A stretch of 64,000 nucleotides of DNA from Plasmodium relictum (taxonomy: Eukaryota; Apicomplexa; Aconoidasida; Haemosporida; Plasmodiidae): assembly GCF_900005765.1 (NCBI RefSeq), contig NC_041689.1:1736001-1800000 (forward strand). Direction: 5' to 3'. This document shows, in pieces, positions 52,301 through 62,426 of this stretch; the first letter of the stretch is position 1, and every line of letters starts with the position of its first letter. Made by a program: the position numbers and the translations under genes. The notes beneath the pieces are model-generated. The model did no database searches. It was given only the letters and a program-made list of their open reading frames with translations, and was not told the origin of the DNA.

Positions 52301-55300
52301 TTATAATTTATAATAAAGAAATGTTTCTCTGTAATATAATATTTCAGAAATAATTTTTTTTGCAGATTAGGTAACAGTTACAAATTTCTTAAATTGCTAA
52401 CTTTAGGAAACTTAACAATTATAAACATTGTTAATCTTAGGCTTAATAAAGTTTATTAATATTATTTTTAGAAAGTTTGTAGATTTTTTAAATATATGGT
52501 TATTTGAATGCAATAGTTTGTAGAAGTCTTTATTAAAAAATTAATATTATTTCTTGATTATATTTTTTTTTTTTTATAAATTTGTTCTGATATGGTACAC
52601 TTTTTAAAGTAATAAAAGTTTTTATTTTTTTTGAAAGTATATGACAAAATATAAATTTTTTTAAAAAAATCATAAGTAACAAATTATAATTAAGCATATA
52701 TAAAAATTTTCAAACTAAGCTTAAATGTTGTTTAATGGAAAAACAAGATTGACTGAGATGTTGCACTGTTTATTTTTCTTATTTTATTTTATTTTATTTT
52801 TTTAACATATCTTCATATTTAGAAGTTATTGCTGGATATATTGATTTTGCAAAGTGAACGATGAAATATTTAAAAATGAAAATTATTATAATATTTCATG
52901 TATTAAAAAAAATTTAAGTCTATAATATTATTTAAAATTAACTTTTTATATTTGCAAGTATGCAATTATCGTTAAAGGAAGAACAATTAACTAATAGACA
53001 TATATGCCAGCTATAATATTTCACATATAAAGGGATACCAATTTAGGAATAAGGATTGATTTATTTAATTATTTTTTATAATTTACGAGGACTTACATAT
53101 GATGCTAAACTCATTTTCTCTCATAGAATGTAGAAGAAGGTTAAACTTTAAACAGAAAACAATGGAGTATTGTATACACGTATTCTTTTGATATATTCCT
53201 TTTATTTTTCATATATTTATTTAATTTTATTTTTTTTTTTTTTGGGATTTCACTTAAAATTTTTAATAATAATGTTATATACTTAGATCTGGAAAGAATA
53301 ACAATATAATCTTTTTATAGATGAAATTATATGTGGTATACATATATATATGACTAATTATTGAAAATATAAGTATCTATGCATATTTGTTATAACAGTT
53401 ATTTATTACTTGTTTTTCCTTCATTTAAAAGTGTGTGGGCATTTTCATGAAATATCTTGGGCATAAATTCTTGCAATTATTATTGATGAGCAAGGAATTT
53501 TGAAAAATATTCATCTTTTTAGACACTTTTTATATAAATATATTTTCTTCCATATGATTTAAGTTATGAATATCTTGATAAAATGATAATTATATTTTTT
53601 TTTTTCTTTCAAAAAATTGTCATACCTTTGAAAAGAGAAATTATAATATGGTTATTGTACATAAAATTGAAAAATTCTCTTTATTATTAAATTATAAAGG
53701 AAACAAGTTGATATATTTAAATATATTCTTATAGGCAAATTTATATAAGTGTAATGAAATCATTATCCATATGTTTTATGATAAAATGTGAATAAAATAA
53801 AGAACTTACAATAAATTAAAAACATTTATTTATAAGATTGTATTTATTTTTATATATACATGCTATATGAAAAGAATATAACAAGAAATTATTTTTTTTT
53901 TTTTTTACAATATTTTCAAACTAGGATTTTGTAAAATAATGTATATTTTATTTTATGGAAATTTTTATTAACGATTTTTCGTTAGTTCATATGTGTTCCT
54001 TTTTTATTTTTCATTGCTAGGAATATTTTATAAAATATTTCATATATATATATGCATGCAACACTAAATAATTTAAATGTGTGTGTTGGAACTTAATTTT
54101 ATGAATAATTTTATATTATATATATATATTTTTTTTTTTAGAATTATAAAACAAATAATAATTCAACAGAATATTTCAATTTGTTTCATATATTTTATAC
54201 TTTTATTTTTAAACTGAATTTATATGGATTGTATTAAGCATTTTAAATTATACATATATATATTTATATATGCATGCGTATTATTTAATTATTTTATAAA
54301 TATTATTCATACATATATAAATGGCATAGTAAATAAAATGTGTTAAAAATATTTTATAAGTGATTAATAAAAATTATATTTTTGATTTATTTGTGTTTTA
54401 TGTTTTTCAATTTTAAATTAATGTTAAATTTGAGATTAATTTTTTTTTTTAAATTATTTATTCCTTTATTTCTGTGAAGCTTTTTTGTTTTAAATTTACC
54501 AAATATATATAAAACATTTTGTTAATCATGCTTCTAAATTCTAATTTTTATGTATATATTATCTAGATTATAAATTTTTATATTTTAAATATATATAAAT
54601 GCATATAAAATTACAAGAAAAAAAAGATTTTTTAGTTACATATATTTACATATTCTAAGTATTAACTTGCAATATTTTGCAATATATAATAATAATGATA
54701 ATTTTGTGAAACAACTTCAAATTATTCAGTTTCTAGTAAGATTATTTAATAACATTTTTTATAGATAAGAAAAAAAAATAAAAATAAAAATTTATTAAAT
54801 TATAGAGAATATTTGTTTTAATATTTATTCAGTAAACTTAAATATATAAATTTGTATTTTATAGATATTTATTTTAAATTTTATAAAGTTTTAACATTTT
54901 AGTAATTTTTATCATATTAATATTTAGTTAGACATTCATTACATGAACCAGAAAGGATAATTAAGAAAAGTTATTTGTAATACTTGGGTTTCAGTACTAA
55001 CAATAAAATTAAAGGTTTTGGGCTGTTAATTCTTTATTCAGAATTAAACGTTTTTTCTATTGAAAGTTTTTTTATGTACGCATTATACAAGATAGTATTA
55101 TTCTTTAGTTGTTGTTCCTTTTTAAAGAATTATTCTAAATGAGAAAACTTAATTTTTTAATATTGTCTTATTGTTTTAATTTTTTGTATATTTTTTTTTA
55201 TAAAAACACAGTGTAGAGGTATTGTAGAATTACTTTATTTTTAAGGAAATTGGCAATTATATTTAAGAACTATATTGTAATGGAAAAATATTTCTTTTAA

Positions 55301-55757
55301 ATCTTCGAAATATAACTTTTATTAAAAAAAAAAAATTAATAATAGCTTAAGTGTAAATAAAAGTTGAAGTTTTTTTTTAGTAATCTAGGAGAATAAATTT
55401 GTAATTACTTTGTATTATTTTAAGATAATTTTTAAATAAAAATCATGCTTATGTATGGAATTAGTTTATTACAATAAAAGATTTCTTATGCATACAAATA
55501 TATTTTACATTATATGTTCTGTATATTTTTTTTTTTTAATTTTTGTCATTAAAACATATATTCCTATTATTTAAAACACTTAAGTACTCAAAATAAAATG
55601 GTATATCAATAATTTAGTAAGTATGCATAATGCTATCTTTCCTTTTTATTAAAAAATAAATATGATTAATATAAAATAAACACTACAAAGAAAGTTTCTT
55701 TTTTATTCAAAAAAATATTATAGAACACTTTTAATTTTATAATAGTGTTATAATGAG
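52301..55757. other. Gene-poor region
   Basis: About 3.4 kb without an open frame of interest, LTR match or RNA gene that I can see. Short TA runs and homopolymers only. Confidence 0.4.
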
Positions 55758-56277
55758 TGGTTAATAAAAAAATTTTATTAACCTTTTGTAATCTAAAATT
55801 AGCTAACTAGTTTGGAAAATACAAGCCAATTATACACTGAAGCTATTGATAAAAAAAATAAGATTTTAGTTTTTATTTTTGTGGTTGTTGACATTTTTGA
55901 ATTAAAAGGTTATTAGTTTTTAATTGAAATACAAAAATTAATGTATGAAAAATATAATATTTATGTTGTATTCAATTTGTATATTTTGAAATAACATTAA
56001 ATAATTCAGAGTTTGATTTTTGTTATTTATTATAAATTATTTTTGCGTGTTTTTAATTAAAAGAGTATACTTATTATATGCAAATAATAATACATATGTA
56101 AAAATAAAATATGCCTGTAAAGCAATGTAGAATTTCTTAATTCAAATTAAATGTTATATATTTTAAATATTACCATATATATAATAAAAATCCATATATT
56201 TAGTTATACGTGTGCTCTTTATTAATTTGTTTGTTCAATACTCTAGCAAAGTCATTTAACAGCCAATTAATAAATCA
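55758..56277 (-). mobile_element. Solo LTR, family A, reverse orientation, with near-perfect duplication
   Basis: About 520 bp begin TGGTTAATAAAA and end CAATTAATAAATCA. Flanks are ATGAG (55753-55757) and GTGAG (56278-56282), four of five matching with one transition, as expected for an aged target-site duplication. Confidence 0.87.
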
Positions 56278-56847
56278 GTGAGCTATATTTTTAGGTTATG
56301 GCAAAAAAAAATTAAGTGAAAAAGAATTATTTTTTCAAACATAACAAAAAACCAATACATATTATAATCATAAAAATATATGAAATAAATTTTTCAATTT
56401 AAAAAAATAAAAGTATTATAAAAATGAATTCCTAAGTAAATTGAAAAATCTTAACATTACTAAAATGTTGCGTTGTGACACATGATATGATACAACATTC
56501 TTTTTTTTGAATTAGATAAAAAAAAATAAAAATAAATAATTTTACAAAATTATTTTTTTCATAATTTTAAATTTAATAATTATTATCTTTATGAAATTAT
56601 GTAATGAAATAAAGAAGTTATAAATTAATAAAATAAGAAAAAAAAAGAGTGATACAGAATCCTAATACTAAGACTAGATAAAAATTAAGATTTAATGGGA
56701 ATTTTTTTTAATTTTGCATATACATCTTTTTCCCTTATATATATAAATAATATTAACAATTAAAAAAAAGAAATATATTATTAAAATTATATTTTTTATA
56801 ATATAATATATATACAGGAATGTATTAATTGTAAAACATATGTAAAC
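56278..56847. other. Spacer between LTR copies
   Basis: About 570 bp of AT-rich sequence with no recognised gene or LTR block. Confidence 0.4.
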
Positions 56848-57190
56848 TGTTTAATAAAAGATATTAACTTTTATAAGAATATTAATTGTTCATAGTGAAG
56901 ATAACGATTTATCCATGCATTCGATTGCTTTTAAAAAAAATAATTTTTTTTTTTTAAGATGTATAGTGAAAGCTTTTTGATGAAAATGTTTTTGCAATAT
57001 TTTTGTTGGCAAATCAAATTAATTTTTAAACAATGAAAATTAAATTAGAAATTAAAGAGAAACACAAAAAGGATTACGTTTTCATTAATATTTAAGTTTT
57101 GTAAGTATTTTGAAATACAATTAACTATAATTAAATTTATTTATTTTAATTGATTATTTTATGTAATTAATAAAAGCTATTATTAAACTT
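56848..57190 (-). mobile_element. LTR of subfamily B, decayed
   Basis: It starts TGTTTAATAAAAGATATTAA and shares ordered blocks with 43713-44055. The far end is unclear. A family A LTR inserted just beyond it at 57227. Confidence 0.5.
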
Positions 57191-57226
57191 TTATATTTTA
57201 AACATAGAAGTACCCATATTAGGATA

Positions 57227-57857
57227 TGATTTATTAATTGGCTGCTTAATGACTTTTCTAGAGTATTAAACAAACTAATTAATAAAGAGCATGTATAACT
57301 AAGTATACGTTTATATATATATATATATATATTCGTTTTTATTATATATATATATATGGTTTTCTTATGATGCATAATATTTAATCGGAATTTAATTTTA
57401 CTGCATCTTTTAATAGACCTATTAATTGTTATAAATGAGTTTTTATTTACAAAGAATTAGTGTCTTTTTAATTAAAAACATGCAAACAAATTATAACAAT
57501 TAACAAAAGTTAAAACTTGAATTTGTTCAATGTTATTTTAAAAAAATATACATTGAATATAACATAAACATTATACTTTTTCATTCTTAAGTTTTTACAA
57601 GTAAAAGTTAATTCTCTTTTTAATTCTTACGAAATGTTAATCGACAATCTTCTCCCCCAAAAAAAAAAAGAAAAATAGCTTTAGTTTTTTTTTTTTAATT
57701 ACAAAGATGTATATAAATAAAATAAACAAACAAAAAAAAAAATAACTTTATATTTTATTTTATTTTTTTTAAAACTATTAGTGTATGACTAACTAGTACA
57801 TACACTAGTAAACTGGATTAGTGTACTAAAAAGGTTAATAATATCTTTTATTAACCA
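57227..57857 (+). mobile_element. Solo LTR, family A, with target-site duplication GGATA
   Basis: At 631 bp this is the best-preserved long copy. It starts TGATTTATTAATTGGC and ends TATCTTTTATTAACCA. Flanks at 57222-57226 and 57858-57862 are both GGATA. Because GGATA is not a generic AT word, a chance match at both exact edges is unlikely. TA runs at about 57310-57357 account for part of its extra length. Confidence 0.94.
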
Positions 57858-58218
57858 GGATACTAATTAACAGTGTACTAATTCCTATAAAAGGTGTAAA
57901 GAAAATAATATAGCTGTACATACACAAGGATGCAACTTAATTTTATATTCTCTATAATAAAAAAACATAGAAAAAGATTCATATACTCATTGAAATTTTT
58001 AAAACAATTAAAAATTTTAAATTCTTAAGAGATTGTTTTTAAAACTTCTAAGTAGCTTAAATTAGAGATAATTTTTTTTATATACATATGTTAAAATTTT
58101 TCTAATTTTTTTTCTATGATTATTTTATATTTTTAAGATTATTTGTTATAAATTTCTTATAGGTACACATTCAGTAGGGAATAATATACATAATAAAAAT
58201 TTCATTATAATAAAAGTA

Positions 58219-58318
58219 ACAGGGTCAAGGAAGGGCAAAGTGCTTTTGACAAGCAGTAAAGTATCCGAGATTATAGTGAAATATTAAAAGAGAATATTTC
58301 ATTAAAAGTAGTTTCTTA
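58219..58318 (+). pseudogene. Decayed coding-like island, possibly gag
   Basis: A locally GC-richer stretch reads as a frame with two internal stops and non-repetitive residues, including a D-Y-S-E-I-L-K-E-N segment. It lies in the retrotransposon cluster and is probably a remnant of internal element sequence. No domain can be named. Confidence 0.3.
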
Positions 58319-58475
58319 GTGTTTATATAAAATAGTATTATACTCTATTTACATATTAGGTGAGATCATAGAAATATTTAAATAATATAACTTTTAATTA
58401 ACTTAAAAAGTTTTACTTGTATATATTAGAAGTGATAGAACCCAACCAAATTATATTATTCATTTATACTTTCTA

Positions 58476-58531
58476 TTTATTAACTTATTCAGTACTCTAG
58501 TAAAATATTAGAATATCAAATTAAGAAATCA
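58476..58531 (-). mobile_element. Family A LTR head fragment, reverse orientation
   Basis: TTTATTAACTTATTCAGTAC followed by TCTAGTAAAATATT and ending AAATCA is a diverged reverse-complement head of family A. Confidence 0.5.
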
Positions 58532-58544
58532 TTGATGGGAACGA

Positions 58545-58615
58545 TAAAATTTTTTGAAGTTTGAGCAAGCGAAACATATTGTATTAGCAAAAAAATTATA
58601 ATGGATAAGTTTATG
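58545..58615 (+). pseudogene. Short coding-like remnant
   Basis: A short plus-strand frame with mixed residues (F-E-Q-A-K-H-I-V-L-A) ends at a stop at about 58615. Like the neighbouring island it has non-repetitive composition and is probably element-derived. Confidence 0.2.
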
Positions 58616-58645
58616 TAGAGAATAAATCTGAATATGTTCGACTAT

Positions 58646-59207
58646 TGATTTATTAACTGGTCATTTAATGACTTTGCTAGAGTATTAAACAAACAAATTA
58701 ATAAAGAGCATTGTATAACTAAATATACGCTTATATATATATTAGTTTTTTTTAATTATTATAAATGAGTTTTTATTTACAAAGAATTACTTATTCTTTT
58801 AATTAAAAACATACAGATAAACTATAATAATTAATAAAGTCAAAATTTTATTATATTCAATGTTATTTCAAAATATACATTGAATAATACATAAACATTT
58901 TTTTTTTTTTAAATTTTAATAAGTTAACATTTCTTCTTTTAATTTTTAAAACACTAAAAAAAATTAAAACATAACATAATAAAAATAATTTCGACCAACT
59001 AAAAAAAAATATTTAAAAATATATTTTTTTTTAAAATTACTAAGAAGTATATGAATAAAAATAAACAAACAAAAAAAAATAACTTTATTTTTTTTTTTTT
59101 TTTTTTTTTATTATTAACTAGTGTCAGTACATGGCTAACTTGTACGTACACAAGTAGTAAACTAGCTTAGTGTACTACAAAAGGTTAATAACTAATTTTA
59201 TTAACCA
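58646..59207 (+). mobile_element. Family A LTR with target-site duplication ACTAT
   Basis: About 562 bp start TGATTTATTAACTGGTC and end TTTTATTAACCA. Flanks 58641-58645 and 59208-59212 are both ACTAT. It lies just 5' of a gag-like start at 59243. The matching flanks argue for a solo LTR, but a 5' LTR followed by leader sequence remains possible. Confidence 0.9.
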
Positions 59208-59242
59208 ACTATATAACTAATTTAAGTAAGACTTAAAAATTC

Positions 59243-59350
59243 ATGACTAAAAAGGATGAGGAAGCCTCTAAGAAAATTATTAATGAATTGTCAAAACTTA
59301 ATGTGGCAACTATGAAAGAATATTTTATTTGGTTTGAAAAATTCGAAGAT
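59243..59350 (+). pseudogene. Gag-like 5' coding fragment cut by an LTR
   Basis: An ATG at 59243 opens 36 codons of mixed, charged, non-repetitive sequence. It includes a W-F-E-K-F-E-D segment with aromatic and acidic residues, as often seen in gag proteins. The frame stops at the first bases of the LTR at 59351, where the TGA of the LTR start forms the stop. GC content is visibly higher than around it. I infer gag from position (35 bp after an LTR) and composition only. Confidence 0.4.
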
Positions 59351-59903
59351 TGATTTATTAATTGGCCGTTTAATAACTTTGCTAGAGTATTAAACAAACA
59401 AATTAATAAAGAGCATGTATAAATAAATATACGTTTTTAAATATATATATATTCGTTTTTATTATATATATATATATATATATATAATGTTTTCTTATGA
59501 TGCATAATATTTAATCGGAATTAAATTTTACTGCATCTTTTAATAGACCTATTAAATTGCTATAAATGAGTTTTTATTTAAAAAAATCAGTTTATTCTTT
59601 TAATTAAAAACATACAAATAAAACATATTCATTATTCGTTTTATATATTAAGTTTTTATAAGTAAAAAATAATTATTTAATTTGAAAACTAGCGTCTAAC
59701 AAAAACCAAAAAAAAAAAAATTTAATTTTTTTTTTTGTTTAATTACAAAGATGTATATAAAAAAAAATAAAGAAACAAAAAAAAATAACTTTATATTTTT
59801 TTTTTTTTTTTTACTAGCATCAGTGTATGATTAACTTGTACATAGACGACCAGTAACCTAGTTTAGTGTATTACAAAAGGTTAATAATATCTTTTATTAA
59901 CCA
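59351..59903 (+). mobile_element. Family A LTR without matching flanks
   Basis: About 553 bp start TGATTTATTAATTGGCC and end TATCTTTTATTAACCA. Flanks are AAGAT (left) and CTTCT (right), which do not match. Both ends are intact, so the copy is probably a product of recombination between LTRs or one end of a deleted element. Confidence 0.9.
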
Positions 59904-60470
59904 CTTCTCAAAGGTGTCGCTAGAATATTGGTTAATGAATAAATTTATTGCCCTTAATTAATGTACAGTTTGAAGTTAGTCTTAATAAAACTTATATATA
60001 TATGTTCGTAGTTAATTTCGTATTACTAAACAATTATTTATAACTTAAATAATTATTCCTTTATCTAGGAGTACATTACATGCAATATGTTACTAGAACC
60101 TTGATCAACTTAGTGTGTTTCATTACTATTTTTTTTTACATGTCTCGGTTATGATTATATTATATCTACTTTTTTATTTTTTTTATTAAAATTTTTTTTT
60201 TAAAAGAAAAAACTATTATTATCATTTTTTTTTTTTTGAGAATAAATTTTTATGGAGAAAGATTGAAAAAGAAAAGGATAGTAAGTGGATTGCTTTTATT
60301 TTATTTATTTTTTATAGATTTTTATTTTCTTAATGTGATTTAAATAACTTTTGTATTATGAAAATAGAATCTTTAATACAAAATTATAAAGGAGTCCTAA
60401 AACTTGCTCCTTATTAACTTGGATATTCATTACATTCATTCAAATCTTTGAATATCCAATTAATAAATCA
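59904..60470. other. Spacer between LTR copies, ending in a reverse LTR head
   Basis: About 570 bp of mixed AT-rich sequence without a recognised gene. The last 25 bases (about 60446-60470, ending CCAATTAATAAATCA) match the family A head in reverse orientation. Confidence 0.4.
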
Positions 60471-60573
60471 AGTATTAAACAAACAAATTAATAAAGAGAA
60501 TGCATAACTAAATATACGTTTTTAAATATATATATCTTGTTTTTATTATATATGTAATGGTTTCTTATGATGA
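60471..60573 (+). mobile_element. Truncated family A LTR (5' part)
   Basis: It begins within the LTR at AGTATTAAACAAACAAATTA, about 38 bases after the normal start. It runs through AATAAAGAG and a TTTCTTATGATGA block and stops where a full LTR begins at 60574. Confidence 0.75.
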
Positions 60574-60661
60574 TGATTTATTAATTGGCTGCTTAATAAC
60601 TTTGCTAGAGTATTAAACAAGCAAATTAGTAAAGAGCATGTATAAATAAGTATACGTTTTT

Positions 60662-60736
<75 letters not shown>

Positions 60737-61203
60737 AATTTTTTCTTATAATGTATAATATTTAATAGGAATTAAATTTTACTACATCTTTTAATAAATA
60801 TGTTTATTGTTATAAATGAGATTTTATTTACAAAGAATTAGTATATTCTTTTAATTAAAAGCATATATATATTTTATAACAATTAGAAAAAGTTAAGCTC
60901 TAGTTCATTCAACGTTATTTATAAATATAAATTGAATATTACATAAACATTATACTATTTCATTTATTAAGTTTTTTAAGTATGTAAAAATTAATTCTCT
61001 CTTTAACTCGAATAAACGTCAACCAACAAAAAAAAATAATTTTTTTTTTTTTAATTACCATGATGTATAAAAATAAACAAAAAAAAAAATAACTTTATAT
61101 TTTTTTTTTTTTTTATAATTAGAGTTAGTGAATGGCTGACTTGTACATACAAAACTAGTAAATTAATATACTACAAAAGGTTAATAATATCTTTTATTAA
61201 CCA
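60574..61203 (+). mobile_element. Family A LTR without matching flanks, with long TA run
   Basis: About 630 bp start TGATTTATTAATTGGC and end TATCTTTTATTAACCA. Flanks are GATGA and CACAT, which do not match. The TA tract at about 60666-60732 is the longest in the window and sits where other copies have much shorter TA runs. Confidence 0.9.
60666..60732. repeat. TA dinucleotide microsatellite inside an LTR
   Basis: About 66 bases of TA within the LTR at 60574-61203, expanded relative to sister copies. Confidence 0.95.
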
Positions 61204-61450
61204 CACATTGAATACAACATAAACATTATACTTTTTCATATATTAAGTTTTTATGTAAGTAAAAATTAATTCTCTTTTTAATTCGAACAAACATCAACCG
61301 GAAATAATAAAAAATTATAAAATAAACAAAAAAAAATTACTTTATATATTTTTTTTTTTAACTGGAATCAGTATATGGCTAACTTATATTTTCTTGACTA
61401 GTAGCTCATTTTATTTTACAAAAGGCTAATAACAATTTTTTTATTAATCA
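61204..61450 (+). mobile_element. Truncated family A LTR (3' part)
   Basis: It starts in the middle of the LTR (CATTGAATACAACATAAACA) and continues through the AACAAACATCAACC block to an end TTTATTAATCA. It abuts the full LTR to its left with no spacer. Confidence 0.8.
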
Positions 61451-61593
61451 ATTAATGTTTGTGAATTATATTCAAATGTTATTAATCTTTCAATATGTTT
61501 AATAGCATAACTGAAGAAAACATTTGGTTATATTTTAAATGTAGATACCCTTAACATTTAAGAAAAAAAATTTTCGCATTAAAATCTAAATAG

Positions 61594-61860
61594 AAGACAT
61601 TTGTAATGCTATAAATGGGATGCAAGGTTTAGGGGAAATGCCTAACATTTGCAAAAGAAATGAAGAATTAGTAATGAATGTTGGTAACAAAAAAGATAAT
61701 AATATGATGGGGAATAAAAGAATTGAAATAAATCGTAAAATAAATGTTATTGCTGTGGAGAGCGAGAACATTTAAAGAAAGACTGCAAACCAAAAGATTA
61801 GAAGCGATATTTGCGATAATTAATAAAAATAAAACGCTTATTTTAATTAGCGGTTTGATA
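61594..61860 (+). pseudogene. Retrotransposon gag remnant with CCHC zinc knuckle, possible protease start
   Basis: An open, GC-richer frame from 61594 (K/N/E/M-rich) leads, after a one-base frame change, to a perfect C-x2-C-x4-H-x4-C knuckle starting at 61745 (C-Y-C-C-G-E-R-E-H-L-K-K-D-C), with a stop a few codons later. This is the nucleic-acid-binding motif of gag. About 75 bases downstream, in another frame, L-I-S-G sits where a protease active site (D-S-G or D-T-G) would be expected. The catalytic Asp is absent. The remnant is then interrupted by the LTR at 61887. Confidence 0.7.
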
Positions 61861-61886
61861 ATGATTTGCTTAGAATATTATATTAA

Positions 61887-62421
61887 TGATTTATTAATTA
61901 CTTATTTAATGACTTTGCTAAATTTTGAACAAACAAATTAATAAAGAGCATACATAACCAAATATACGGATTTTTATTTATATATACCTATTTTATTATA
62001 TATATAATAGAATTTTATAATACATAATTTAATTGGAATTAAATAATTCTGTATTAACAGACATATTTTTACTTTTATAAATTTATTTTTTTTATTTACA
62101 AAGAATAAGTATATCCTTTTAATTAAAAGCACTTACAAAAATTTATAACAAGTAACAAAAATTAAACTCTGATTTATTCAATGTTATTTCAAAATACACA
62201 AATTGAATACAATATAAACATTATACTTTTTTATATATTAAGATTTTATATAAGTAAAAATTAATACTCTTTTCAACTCCAAAATGTCAACAACTTCCAA
62301 AAAAAAAAAATTAAATTATTTATTTTTTTTTTAACTAGAGTCAATGCATGATTGATTTTTTTTTCTAATTAGTACTCTGACTTTATTTTTATAAACGGTT
62401 AATAAAATGTTTTATTAAGCT
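61887..62421 (+). mobile_element. Solo LTR, family A, inserted into an older element, duplication ATTAA
   Basis: About 535 bp start TGATTTATTAATTACTT. The last bases are TTATTAAGCT where other copies have TTATTAACCA, so the 3' CA has decayed. Flanks 61882-61886 and 62422-62426 are both ATTAA. It separates the gag remnant from the pol remnant, so it probably landed inside an older gag-pol element. Confidence 0.82.
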
Positions 62422-62426
62422 ATTAA

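Noticed and set aside
47442-55757. Centromere-like core in the long gene-poor stretch
   Set aside because: The region is not extremely AT-rich relative to its flanks, lacks a clear tandem AT array, and lies beside LTR-rich subtelomere-like DNA.
57154-57375. Minus-strand 73-codon frame
   Set aside because: It lies across an LTR edge and its TA run and has no independent support.
61744-61941. Plus-strand 65-codon frame as a gene
   Set aside because: It crosses the boundary into the LTR at 61887 and is out of frame with the zinc knuckle. It is a by-product of decayed gag plus LTR.
57227-62421. CRISPR-like array from the repeated blocks
   Set aside because: The repeats are 500-630 bp dispersed units with TG/CA ends and 5-bp duplications, in a eukaryotic genome. 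They have no short regular repeat-spacer pattern.
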